Source: a virus
Virus record (IMG/VR): IMGVR_UViG_3300009184_000091
Location: 1-38,343 of that record
Strand: one strand, 5' to 3'
Length of the DNA stretch: 38,343 bases
Made by a program: the position numbers and the translations under genes. This document shows, piece after piece, positions 31,101 to 36,401 of this stretch. Position 1 is the stretch's first letter, and every line of letters begins with the position of its first letter. The notes under the pieces are model-generated. The model did no database searches. It was given only the letters and a program-made list of their open reading frames with translations, and was not told the DNA's origin.

Positions 31101-31599
31101 ATATGATAAAGACTTAATAGCAGAAAGAGGGTGGGGTGTTATGCAAGATGGTAGAGTTCACTTAGGGCCTATGTATTCCGTAACAGGAAAACTTGTTGAG
31201 GTTGGAACTAATTTCCCTATGGATAGATTAGTTAATAAAGTTGAAAATGTTTCACAGGCATTTAATTCTGAAAATACCGCAATGCAAAGACTTGCAACAG
31301 GGTTAGGTTATTCACCTTGGACTGTTGGTATTGAAGGAACTAAAGGAGATATACTTATAAAGAAAGAGGCAAAGGAAGAGCGTAAAGAAGAGGGAATAAT
31401 AAAAGCTAAAGAAACAAGACGAGAAAATGCTCAGAAGTTAAAAGATAGTATTAAAAGTTTATCAATACCAGAAAGAAGAGAATATAGACTTAAAGAAGCT
31501 TTAAAGAAAAGAGAAAAGAGACAGGAGAAAGCTTTAGAGAAAAGAGAAGAACGTCGTAAGAAATTAGAAATGTTCAGAAAGTTAAACGCAAACAAATAG
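22135..31599 (+). CDS. Giant multidomain virion protein (putative polyprotein; zinc protease, HAD, NAT-like and LPD38-like parts)
   Basis: A 3154-residue protein, last gene of the ejection set and probably injected with the DNA, like T7 gp16. Hydrophobic segments lie near residues 415-445 (LGLAGGAVDILATGVAAKVAL), 500-525 and 660-690. A zinc-protease motif HEVLH is at 997-1001, with E1053/E1054 as possible third ligand. Around 1285-1325, LDLISKYKPESGIPLAAFIN resembles sigma-70 region 2. A HAD-phosphatase-like domain has D2042, D2044 and T2046, LTAR at 2120-2123 and DD at 2177-2178. A small NAT-like domain may occupy about 2210-2380. The last 750 residues (FLNTRSAALQMLGAVNFLNW near 2680) match large polyvalent phage proteins. 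N/K-I-K/R-F type motifs lie at 1129, 1582, 2203 and 2392, between these parts. Confidence 0.8.
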   Translation: MLEYELNGKIYTEEDLIKAAGGKDKLPAYIKSKGFKVASKKTKQPAKLDERFGEDTYKKTFGFENPAKDQFSEINKTKKKPATKKWNEVITFEDLKGEESTVAENLNKKLSRYGLTPGEATFGLNRITIRGDKKQPLYSAINRAGVETAVDLPEVAVGIDLSKEELAASAKQLNEYIRLHGNKDYIQKVKNENPNLARAAEQKVQAPSRPLPEKLKLYTGELSEEFKNKETAKKNALGIKGGYEPRTDINLTKNDFDSPEKYNSYRSWKSTGQVPLPSEQKLEKFIGEYNNNYRANKASELLSDTPQEQRTMLQALEADREDKSIQTAENLRIQSTELDKKSKAFSEKTAKFEKTPPTPQELEEYKKEYFALQNESAAYNKEILSVKKDFNNIKAVSEAASKDYNRLNQTGSLLKQTALGLAGGAVDILATGVAAKVALTSPATYKGTKSLLKEALLDPIYSEQKAASKELESYQRDLQIKDIKSMKDLGRWGAGVLTQMPSSMAMAVTGEVALPLFFLSGYGSKQYEIANSQEAALSRLQYNADQIDKGLVAAEDMAGVQKQVASDKKTLNISEGAKLTSQLLAGTAEVLLEKYGTLGIIKQTDNILRSIPPQEIKRQLKVIGKEMGKSAGVEAWTEGLTQFANNVGDIYLLGQDKNFFDGVPDAMAGGAFMGPGFAAMGGAGTVSNNITKAVVSELTSKEEFKARNRKLDEIKKLTGLEDVTGLTKAQLNKLTLQHPVKKAVEELIDQIDGEDLRILDRLGKDFSMEDAKKVGDLNQKLRKITKDWNEASRTGGLEDSQLKSLKDYYQKQYNDVFNEREAMLTDKQLSSQNKKDSALKRIAFEATAGYGLYNYRLTRKTYLEKLAGFDKLSSDEKQQYNDLALSELNQDNIVDQLSNKEVDNKARELYAGEEIGKQLDRDIQAANDFSTEAGLNVKVEIINSEKDLLEKYGSIIEGADLKDIIEGRTNAFNIDDNTLAVYKPNAIKNGHTSSGSHEVLHTVLSKAFNGNQEEANKNGIKLLEYLKTAQPDLYAAVEERMKAYDPTYNAYGEEVFNALSDSFSDGKIPNDNVFTQISKVVNKITKGAFGTSSVFDINSINTDSGKALFDTIKAYNQKAGAKKTKTGQNIRFIYSDTEDKVAEGTTATGFKVSKTKVAEVQKKIDNLEDQLDNGEIDYDDYESRLKIFEADLAKAKLIPEETPKPEAKKVEVSEEEADKEIIKNERSSLSSDKVQKIYDEKGLNGAQEIIDLFKPITKKLVNRRMDAPGFDRELLTDEIETGTGGILDLISKYKPESGIPLAAFINKYLPVRAIAASRRVLDKDFSKDVTEEKGLIAEETASETKEKPKYKNALESNVFDSDVLKTLSDKIITVTRTLKSRIDAPITLNRTVTPIISEIRDEVGRLLDIDVKTAMGGKKDDQLKKWLLKNKRYVLENMTTTWLMGKDGVGGMPQAIQKQIDGKWVSYPDWVGKKIDREKTTTDQAGRTSGAELVRRLPNVNNNVSNEVYLAQVLEPSGNPIRGRKESLAKAVAEESAFDIINNDLENEGPIFEALSANQQRLGYELTNAFAVEIAKQSERGNIKFSKTGIRAIDNVANEFNDFYKNLNYTQRASVFNYLNSKDLKTIDIDTKNKLEDILDRWRTVYNDNSAKLLFKINNKKDKELKDEYPAVENFDKYFSKKLEIAGTSKTMALGLTPKGLDFAKNNQDEINEINNFIIGDLEKDLLNDELNDSEKIDKVNTFLRTYRAVLTGGDKGKNFYLSNTKLFDRLLKINGFKELGYSLKKVGNISIIVDKSGKNTNYIEAQTTKSKDFDNIFLKAQNIIGNKEVRDSQSKQGVEDIMEFAEKIKNSSISPEAKAMAVILMGSSTYSPLRTLAKVDSVILDKNLKSAEEYTWEHVIPADESVRAVLSYVLDLPFANKPIVTKENLKTFLEESKISLLPTYINDILNTVLKSRMPLSWKPGDDIYNARYFDEKVLNALKSNGIDLRSSDLAILTGKGGDITEIDFEARKNALDISNGQEAVIKSLKASKTTKGISVFDFDDTVGLTKGSVLYTIPDGSKGKLNAEEFAKNGSNLLSEGAVFDFSEFSKVVDGKPGPMVEKMKKMIGKFGPDNFFILTARPANAAGPIHEFLTSIGINIPLENITGLGNSTAQAKADWMVAKAAEGYNDFYFADDAPQNVEAVKKALDTPGISSKVQQAKIKFSLTSRQDLKWKQGDEDLSAKFQVKGKDYRISMIETAYMEYDDDVQKILFDLVKENNLDEETTIAAYDGEAYNLEFWDKKQGNGITGTGNAAEVFGVVINGVTERIKKKNIEALVFTAKEFSRIKLYDAMTVVVADKLGWNVYSKEGVYILAKKPKTIGSTTGVGSLKPVQNVLKVVDVKSPIQQNKIKFSKTMFADFNRIIEENKGVESYKVYSDITARRRGLKKNRFDFYVPPSAADFELLLYKFMGKGSKGEEQKKFFNDALIKPYINGVDLMDAVRQSIKREYKALLKSFPEIKKELEKLTPNKNFTYDQAMRVAIWNQYGTEIPGLSQRDVTYLTDLVNNDPDLAAFKDGLIVMGRQKDGWLPPSTYWNADTIVSDLYNITEGSGRKKFLGEFIENTENIFGKFENGRLVGPNMNKVEAVYGTNVREALEDSIYRMINGKNRSYGQDKETTAWSSWVNGSTGTIMFLNTRSAALQMLGAVNFLNWRDNNPFNAGKAFLNQPQYWKDFARIWNSDKLKERRGGLREDVASAEIANAAAGSKNKVVAVTSYLLKIGYTPTQLADSFAIASGGAPFYRNRIDSYLKEGLTEQDAEKKAWQDFSKVSDETQQSGDPKDISKQQSSGAGRLLLVFQNFTMQQSRIVKKAALDLKNGRGDAKTNIAKIAYYLAVQNIMFSTLQQGLFAVMFDEDDEEDKKKKEQKKTKTDAAIDIANGVLDSILRGTGFIGGAAATLKNTVIKYFEEQAKKQKAEYAKVVLELANMSPPIGSKLRKTYSALQQTKYDKDLIAERGWGVMQDGRVHLGPMYSVTGKLVEVGTNFPMDRLVNKVENVSQAFNSENTAMQRLATGLGYSPWTVGIEGTKGDILIKKEAKEERKEEGIIKAKETRRENAQKLKDSIKSLSIPERREYRLKEALKKREKRQEKALEKREERRKKLEMFRKLNANK
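25519..25539 (+). other. Interdomain motif 1 of the giant protein (NIRFIYS)
   Basis: Encodes residues 1129-1135, about 130 residues after the HEVLH motif. It is the most divergent of four related motifs (N/K-I-K/R-F-[S]) and sits in a Lys/Thr/Gly-rich linker (KKTKTGQ). Confidence 0.4.
26878..26898 (+). other. Interdomain motif 2 of the giant protein (NIKFSKT)
   Basis: Encodes residues 1582-1588. Core I-K-F-S-K-T, identical to the core of motif 4. It lies between the sigma-like part and the region carrying the HAD domain. Confidence 0.55.
28741..28761 (+). other. Interdomain motif 3 of the giant protein (KIKFSLT)
   Basis: Encodes residues 2203-2209, directly after the end of the HAD domain and preceded by V-Q-Q-A, much as motif 4 is preceded by I-Q-Q-N. 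Confidence 0.55.
29308..29328 (+). other. Interdomain motif 4 of the giant protein (KIKFSKT)
   Basis: Encodes residues 2392-2398, after the NAT-like part and before the LPD38-like C-terminal region. Context QQN-KIKFSKT resembles QQA-KIKFSLT of motif 3. Confidence 0.55.
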
Positions 31600-31632
31600 A
31601 ATAGGCACCATACCTAACGTTGCGTAAAAAAG

Positions 31633-31664
31633 AAGGGGACCACATAAGTGAATCCCCTTTTTTT
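31633..31664. terminator. Bidirectional terminator between converging modules
   Basis: AAGGGGA (31633-31639) pairs with TCCCCTT (31653-31659) around a 13-base loop. A run of T follows on the plus strand (31658-31664), and a run of A upstream (31626-31631) gives a T-run for minus-strand transcripts. It lies exactly between the stop codons of the two converging operons. Confidence 0.8.
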
Positions 31665-31665
31665 A

Positions 31666-31878
31666 TTATTCTTCTACTTCTTCTTTTTCTTTAAGTTCTT
31701 CTTTTGCTTTTTCAGATATTAAAGATATTGCTTCCGCATAACCTGGCATTTCTTTTATAAGTTGATAAACTCCAATTGCCATTGTCTTCGTATTATCAAG
31801 TTCAGTTAACATAAAATCTACTACACGAGTTAAAGATTCTATCTTATTCCTCATCATTACTAATTCGTTTTCTTTCAT
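31666..31878 (-). CDS. Small helical protein, unknown function
   Basis: A 70-residue, acidic protein predicted to be nearly all helix (NKIESLTRVVDFMLTELDNT, with C-terminal EKAKEELKEKEEVEE), probably a coiled coil. It is the last gene of the minus-strand operon; its start overlaps the preceding gene's stop by four bases (ATGA). It ends 2 bases before the bidirectional terminator. No function is recognisable. Confidence 0.65.
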   Translation of the reverse strand: MKENELVMMRNKIESLTRVVDFMLTELDNTKTMAIGVYQLIKEMPGYAEAISLISEKAKEELKEKEEVEE

Positions 31879-32438
31879 TTTTTTATTTTATAAAACATTA
31901 CAAACACTACTCTACTATCTACAAATTCATTAGGGTATTTACTATGAAAATAATTACAAGGATAAGATATTAATCTATTTTTTTTATGGCCTATAACAGA
32001 TTTTAAATCCCATAAATCAAGATCATTAGCATCTTCTTTTAATAATCTATTTTGCTCTTCAATAGTTACATTGTCAAATCGATCTCCATATTTTTTATGT
32101 TCCCAAAAAGCCGTACCATTTAATCCATCTTGCTTAGAATCAGATATATATAATACGCAAGCTCTATCAGGTTGTTGGCCTTCTATTATAGAATCATTAT
32201 GAATACGCCAATCATTATCTTGTCCCTCTTTAGCTTCTCTAACAAAAGACAATATAGGCTCTATCTTTGTTTTTTCTAAATCTTGTATTTCCAATTGAAT
32301 AGTGTTAACTACAGCCTGCGGCAGCATCTTAACCCAGAAAGATTTCCCAGGAGTTTTTAATTCCTGGAATTCATCTTTATTGGTTCTTATTAATTCAATT
32401 AAATTTATATCTAAAAAATCATCTTTTATATAGATCAT
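31875..32438 (-). CDS. 2OG-Fe(II) oxygenase
   Basis: A 187-residue enzyme of the 2-oxoglutarate and iron dependent dioxygenase superfamily. The metal triad is visible: H80 and D82 in WRIHND, and H165 in YFHSKYP, with R176 in DSRVVF as the likely 2-oxoglutarate-binding Arg. The spacing and the HSKYP...DSR ending are typical of small prolyl-4-hydroxylase-like oxygenases common in marine phages; substrate unknown. A TTG at 32450 is in frame and would add four residues inside the upstream gene; the ATG at 32438, two bases after that gene's TAG, is preferred. It overlaps the next gene by four bases. Confidence 0.82.
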   Translation of the reverse strand: MIYIKDDFLDINLIELIRTNKDEFQELKTPGKSFWVKMLPQAVVNTIQLEIQDLEKTKIEPILSFVREAKEGQDNDWRIHNDSIIEGQQPDRACVLYISDSKQDGLNGTAFWEHKKYGDRFDNVTIEEQNRLLKEDANDLDLWDLKSVIGHKKNRLISYPCNYFHSKYPNEFVDSRVVFVMFYKIKK

Positions 32439-32439
32439 A

Positions 32440-32715
32440 CTACTTCGCAATTACCCAGTCTTCTGCAAGAACATCTGTTTGCGAGGCTAACCAAGGCACA
32501 ACATTGTTCTGTGCGGTTTTCATTGCAATATACGCTCCATAAGGAACCATATCATCTTCAAATATTCCCTTCATTGTGCCAAGAGTATTGCCACTTGCAT
32601 GGTATTTGTTTTCAGGAACATAATAAATGAACATTCCTTTACCGTTCCAGTTTTTTCTTGCTACTTTTTTACCTTGCTTAGCAGCTTCTATAGCTTGCCC
32701 AAAATTTAATTCCAT
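32440..32715 (-). CDS. tad2: Tad2 family (DUF2829) anti-Thoeris protein
   Basis: A 91-residue protein with the full DUF2829 signature: LNFGQAIEAAKQGKKVARKNW, then NGKGMFIYYV, and the ending YIAMKTAQNNVVPWLASQTD followed by VLAEDWVIAK. DUF2829 is the Tad2 family, which binds the Thoeris signal 1''-3' gcADPR and so blocks activation of the Thoeris effector; this is known from other phage members. The protein is complete and of usual length. Some family members are only presumed to act this way, so activity is inferred. It sits between the ribonucleotide reductase and the oxygenase genes. Confidence 0.85.
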   Translation of the reverse strand: MELNFGQAIEAAKQGKKVARKNWNGKGMFIYYVPENKYHASGNTLGTMKGIFEDDMVPYGAYIAMKTAQNNVVPWLASQTDVLAEDWVIAK

Positions 32716-32733
32716 ATTTATTTATTTTAATTA

Positions 32734-34602
32734 TTAATTTATTTCACAATTACCACCACCACAAGCAGCAGAATCACCAAAATTTGTATTGTCCTGAACC
32801 TCAATTACTTTAGATAAGTCTACATCTTTTAATGTTTTCATCATCTCTTCATATTGTTCTTTAGTACAATCTTCAAATGGCGTTTGCTTATATGTACCTC
32901 CATGATACGGTAAAACAGATAAACCATTATAATATTCTTTATTTGCCCACATCCATTCACCAATGATTTTCCACTCATCATCGCGTACAGAAACTGTACA
33001 AGAAACATTATGTGTATTGTTACCTTTATCATGCCCTGTCTTAACCCAATCCTTAGAAATTAATTTAACTCTTTCTAATAGATCTAATGTTGATTCATAT
33101 CGTGTTATGGCGCCATTAGGAGCCTTCTGAGGCACAGATATAACCGCTTGCAATGTTGGATTAAAATATTCATCTTCGATCAATTCTGGATGATTTATTG
33201 CGAGGTAAGAATAGATTGCTTCATTCTTGCCTAATCGCATACGGCGAATATAATAGTCATTGTGCCAAGCGTGAATACCGCTAGAAGTGCCAAGTACAAG
33301 GCTAGTAGTTCCTGCCGGCTTAACCGCGGTTGTTCGTGCTGCTTTGTTGATATTAATAGCCGCCGCAATAATATTGTTTGTTTCCTTAACAGTTTGTGCT
33401 GCTTCTTCATAGTTTAAATTTAAGTTATCCTTTGATGCAATACCGGTCATAGATACTCCTAACAATGCATCCTTTTCTGTATTCTTACGCCATATATCTC
33501 TTAAGTAATGAAAGTCAACATATGATGCTTGCAACGTACCAATGAACGATGCGGCTGATGCTCTTGCATTAAAATCCTCTTGACTCTCAATATCCGCCAT
33601 GTTAATCTCTGTAAGGTTACAGAACTGATACGGTCTTAAAGCAATCTCACAACAAGGATTAGTTCCCCAATCTTTATCATTAGTCAAATAAATCCCTGGC
33701 TCACCAGATCCAGAGGCTTCGATACGTTCCCATACTTTATCAAATGTTTTCTTATCAATCTTATGGCGTACTAAAACAACTGAATTATTTGCTCTACCTC
33801 TTTGCGGATTATCTTCCCACCAATTACCGGCTTTACAATTTAACATTGCATTACTATCAAGATCAAATAATGAAATCATTGCAGCACGTCTAATACCACC
33901 AGCTAAAACAGCATCTGCAATATGACACTGAATATCATGGCATTCAATATCTGTTAATTTAGATCTATCTTCTTTACCTCTAAGGATAGCTTCTACTTTA
34001 ACTAATGCAATTCTTAATGGTTCTGGTCCTGGTGCTTTGCCTCCAGCAGTTACAAGCAATGCTCCTTTCTGTCTTATATCAGAAAAGTCAAATTCTATAT
34101 GAGAAGTTAATCCCCCTGTATAAGATTTGAATAAAGCTTTAACCGCATCTGCCCAGCCAATTATACTATCCTGAACAACATACTTTTTCTTACGATTGTA
34201 ATTAGGTTTTCTGATTTCAGGAAGTTTCTCAATGTGGTGGTTCTGGACCGAATAACCCACTCCAGTCCCTCCAAGCAATAGAAACATAGTCTCAGAAAAA
34301 CTATGAATACTATCAATAGGTAAGAAAGCGCAGTTATAAATACGAGCATTATTAAGCTCAATAGCTTTACCACCAAACTGTAGGCTTCGCATCGAAGGTA
34401 AAACCTTTTTAGTGAATACAAAATTCTTATAAACTTGTTCAATTGATTCTTTCATTTTAGGGAACTTAGTAGTATGCATATTCATATTACGCGTTACTAA
34501 TTCATCCCATGTTTCTCTTCTCTCTTTTTCTGGTAAATATTTAGCATACTTAGTGTATACTGTAATGTCACTTAATATTTGTTTATCTAAACTTAAACTC
34601 AT
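32734..34602 (-). CDS. nrdJ: Class II (adenosylcobalamin-dependent) ribonucleotide reductase
   Basis: Reduces ribonucleotides to deoxyribonucleotides for phage DNA synthesis, using B12 as radical source. The catalytic set matches the monomeric L. leichmannii enzyme (C119, C408, E410, C419): C91 in IYNCAF, then C317, E319 and C328 in NPCCEIALRPYQFC. The C-terminal redox pair is C614 and C619 in ACGGGNCEIN. GGTGVGYSV at 111-119 is the usual glycine loop. At 622 residues it is clearly shorter than the roughly 740 of that enzyme, so a regulatory part is probably reduced. No small subunit or activase gene is nearby, which agrees with class II. Its start overlaps the tiny gene upstream by four bases (ATGA). 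Confidence 0.9.
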   Translation of the reverse strand: MSLSLDKQILSDITVYTKYAKYLPEKERRETWDELVTRNMNMHTTKFPKMKESIEQVYKNFVFTKKVLPSMRSLQFGGKAIELNNARIYNCAFLPIDSIHSFSETMFLLLGGTGVGYSVQNHHIEKLPEIRKPNYNRKKKYVVQDSIIGWADAVKALFKSYTGGLTSHIEFDFSDIRQKGALLVTAGGKAPGPEPLRIALVKVEAILRGKEDRSKLTDIECHDIQCHIADAVLAGGIRRAAMISLFDLDSNAMLNCKAGNWWEDNPQRGRANNSVVLVRHKIDKKTFDKVWERIEASGSGEPGIYLTNDKDWGTNPCCEIALRPYQFCNLTEINMADIESQEDFNARASAASFIGTLQASYVDFHYLRDIWRKNTEKDALLGVSMTGIASKDNLNLNYEEAAQTVKETNNIIAAAININKAARTTAVKPAGTTSLVLGTSSGIHAWHNDYYIRRMRLGKNEAIYSYLAINHPELIEDEYFNPTLQAVISVPQKAPNGAITRYESTLDLLERVKLISKDWVKTGHDKGNNTHNVSCTVSVRDDEWKIIGEWMWANKEYYNGLSVLPYHGGTYKQTPFEDCTKEQYEEMMKTLKDVDLSKVIEVQDNTNFGDSAACGGGNCEIN

Positions 34603-34766
34603 TGTTTGTTTTCTAATTGTGTTTCTAAAAATTTAAAAAGGTGGCCCATTGTTTCAAATACATATGGCACGTTTTTTACTGATAAACCTGTTGGGAAATC
34701 ATTTATATATACCATATAACCATTTTGAGCGGGCTCTATCGTTATTCTTGTTGTTGGTGAATCCAT
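34599..34766 (-). CDS. Tiny conserved-looking protein, unknown function
   Basis: A 55-residue protein (MDSPTTRITIEPAQNGYMVY, ending GHLFKFLETQLENKQ). It begins with a beta hairpin pattern and ends in a helix. Its TGA overlaps the ribonucleotide reductase ATG (ATGA), and its own start lies one base before the previous gene's stop, so it fits tightly in the operon and no other frame explains this stretch. Translational coupling to the reductase is likely. No function recognised. Confidence 0.72.
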   Translation of the reverse strand: MDSPTTRITIEPAQNGYMVYINDFPTGLSVKNVPYVFETMGHLFKFLETQLENKQ

Positions 34767-34767
34767 A

Positions 34768-34953
34768 TTAATTATCTATTTCTAATGCAAAGTCAATAAA
34801 CGGCAGGTAAAGTACATGCGTTTTAAATGTTGGTTCCTCATATGTTCTAATACCAAATAGTATACCCGGATATATGCCTATTGCTAATGACCATGATTTT
34901 TCTTCTGGTTCCGGTAATTGTTGTGGTACAACTTCTTTTTTTGCTCTTGCCAT
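34768..34953 (-). CDS. Tiny protein, unknown function
   Basis: A 61-residue protein with a charged start (MARAKKEVVPQQLPEPEEK) and a beta-rich, aromatic body (WSLAIGIYPGILFGIRTYEE, then HVLYLPFIDFALEI). The body looks like a short beta meander, not a clear membrane helix. I have seen proteins of this type in marine phage genomes, but without a known role. It lies between two other tiny genes with spacings of one and two bases. Confidence 0.7.
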   Translation of the reverse strand: MARAKKEVVPQQLPEPEEKSWSLAIGIYPGILFGIRTYEEPTFKTHVLYLPFIDFALEIDN

Positions 34954-34955
34954 AA

Positions 34956-35132
34956 TTAATAATTGTTGTTAGTTAAATTTAATTCTTCTTGCTTCTTTAG
35001 TATATCTTTATACTTTATTCTACCTTTAATTTCAAATGACCATTTAATCCATTTATCAAATTGTCTTTCAGCGTATTTTTTTCTTGCTAATCTTTTCTCT
35101 TCTCGAGAATTAACTTCACTGTCTCTAAACAT
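34956..35132 (-). CDS. Tiny basic helical protein, unknown function
   Basis: A 58-residue protein, strongly basic and predicted helical: MFRDSEVNSREEKRLARKKY, then AERQFDKWIKWSFEIKGRIK and a polar tail ending LNLTNNNY. ATG at 35132, TAA at 34956-34958, two bases before the next gene's ATG. The stretch would otherwise be an unexplained gap of almost 200 bases in a gapless operon. The charge suggests nucleic-acid binding or a host-takeover peptide, which is only a guess. Confidence 0.62.
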   Translation of the reverse strand: MFRDSEVNSREEKRLARKKYAERQFDKWIKWSFEIKGRIKYKDILKKQEELNLTNNNY

Positions 35133-35149
35133 TCTGGTTATTTTTTAAA

Positions 35150-35491
35150 TTATTTATAATTACAACCTTCATAACCATGCAAATGAAAATAAGCCTCCAA
35201 CATTAAAGCTGCTGCTGGATGTTTATATCCTCCATATATCTCATAACCTTCTGTTATCTTTCCTCTATTTCTATGTTCATACATTCTTTCTGTTATATTA
35301 TATGTAAATCCCACATAATGTTCTTCTGGCAAATAATAAACATAATACAATCTATCCCCACTATTTTTTTTCTTTCTCCAATCATTATTGTACTTATATT
35401 TACATTTTTTGCATGTACCTATAGGTTTTCCCAATCTTGTTCCAAATTCAGTAAATAGTTTTTCTTCTTTACATTTATTACATTTTTTCAT
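35150..35491 (-). CDS. Zinc-ribbon plus GIY-YIG nuclease-like protein
   Basis: A 113-residue protein of two parts. The N-terminus has a zinc-binding pattern, C4-x2-C7 and C27-x2-C30. From about residue 48 it has a compact GIY-YIG pattern: Y50-V-Y-Y, then H58-Y-V-G61, the catalytic-type Arg R69 in NITERMYEH, and E99 in LMLEAYF. GIY-YIG enzymes nick or cut DNA; a zinc ribbon often gives DNA contact. It may be a homing-type endonuclease, a repair nuclease or one acting on host DNA. Related in its GIY-YIG part to the N-terminus of the gene at 36402-37289. Four-base overlap (ATGA) with the nuclease gene upstream. Confidence 0.7.
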   Translation of the reverse strand: MKKCNKCKEEKLFTEFGTRLGKPIGTCKKCKYKYNNDWRKKKNSGDRLYYVYYLPEEHYVGFTYNITERMYEHRNRGKITEGYEIYGGYKHPAAALMLEAYFHLHGYEGCNYK

Positions 35492-35952
35492 AATAAATTG
35501 TTTTCTAAGTTTTTACGGTTTTGCAAAATTAGCTCTACAGTTTTCCTTATTTCTTCTTGATTTTGCGGTTTATATAATGTTCTTTTGTCATTCATTAAGT
35601 GCATTAGGTATTTAAACATCTTCCAACGTAATGGAAAAGATTCATTAGCTCTACCTTTTGTTTCAATAATAAAATCATTCCCGATAAAATCAGGCGTATA
35701 CTTTATATTTAAAACTTTTTTATCTCCTCTATTTATAAAATCTCCTTTACCGTTTGATTGCCGTTCATAACATTCATTCTTGAAATTAAAACTAGGCAGT
35801 AATTCAAATGATTCTCCTTCATATCTAAAGTCTATATTAGCGTCTTTTAAAGATTTATACATAAACTTTTCAAGGCCAGAAGCAAAGGTAATACCATTAT
35901 ATATTACCTTCTTTGCAACTACTGGACCTTTCTTTTTTGATCGTTTAATCAT
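35488..35952 (-). CDS. PD-(D/E)XK nuclease (T7 endonuclease I / DUF1064-like)
   Basis: A 154-residue nuclease. The active-site pattern is E28 in SGLEKFMY, D88 in YTPDFI, and E97-T-K99 in IIETKG, the order seen in T7 endonuclease I (E20, D55, E65, K67) and in DUF1064 phage nucleases. The latter share the pattern 'YNGITFASGLEKFMY...YTPDF...E-x-K-G'. Likely roles are resolving branched replication DNA before packaging, or breaking down host DNA. The N-terminus is very basic (MIKRSKKKGP). It overlaps the flanking genes by four and eight bases, so it is co-translated with them. Confidence 0.75.
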   Translation of the reverse strand: MIKRSKKKGPVVAKKVIYNGITFASGLEKFMYKSLKDANIDFRYEGESFELLPSFNFKNECYERQSNGKGDFINRGDKKVLNIKYTPDFIGNDFIIETKGRANESFPLRWKMFKYLMHLMNDKRTLYKPQNQEEIRKTVELILQNRKNLENNLL

Positions 35953-36400
35953 CTATTTCAATTGAATATTTATTCCCATATTCTCTTTTTGGTAATCTTA
36001 TTGTTTTTAATAATTCAAAATGGTTTTCAAGACTTCCATAATTTTTTATACCACTATCAGGCCCAGGCCCATTGCCATTCTTCAAAGAGTTCTTCAATGC
36101 GTTTTTTGATTTGTTTTTTTTTACTCTAATTTCAAAAGCATCTATAACATCAATTTCATTTATTTCTCGCAGCAAAGCTTTTTCTTCTCTTAAGTCTGTG
36201 ATCTCTTCTTTTAATCTTTGCAGATATAAGGTTGCATCCATTAATTCTTCTTGTAGATGATTAAGCCAAGTAAATACATCGGAGTTATCATCACGCATTG
36301 TTTTGCCATACTTTGCAAATCCTACATCAGATCTATCTACAAACTTATTTACTACAGATTGTACAACTGGATCTCTAAATTCAATTTCTTGTTTTGTCAT
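35945..36400 (-). CDS. MazG-like protein, possible nucleotide pyrophosphohydrolase
   Basis: A 151-residue protein. The N-terminal 75 residues (VNKFVDRSDVGFAKYGKTMR, then WLNHLQEELMDATLYLQRL) fit a helical family often annotated as MazG-like in phages: an early 'R-x-x-V-G-x-x-K-Y-G' and a later E-E-x-x-D. The classical EExxE...ExxD pair is incomplete, so catalysis is unproven. A coiled-coil segment (LREEKALLREI) and a C-terminal tail ending KREYGNKYSIEIDD follow. It lies one base after the GIY-YIG/MazG fusion gene, so nucleotide-pool work is plausible. Confidence 0.5.
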   Translation of the reverse strand: MTKQEIEFRDPVVQSVVNKFVDRSDVGFAKYGKTMRDDNSDVFTWLNHLQEELMDATLYLQRLKEEITDLREEKALLREINEIDVIDAFEIRVKKNKSKNALKNSLKNGNGPGPDSGIKNYGSLENHFELLKTIRLPKREYGNKYSIEIDD

Positions 36401-36401
36401 A

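Noticed and set aside
32439-32450. TTG start for the oxygenase
   Set aside because: It adds four residues inside the tad2 coding end; the ATG at 32438 directly after the tad2 stop is typical of this operon.
34963-35965. Plus-strand open frames of 60-80 codons opposite the minus-strand operon
   Set aside because: Their translations are Phe/Ser/Ile-rich antisense products of the well-supported nuclease and tiny genes, which tile the region without gaps.
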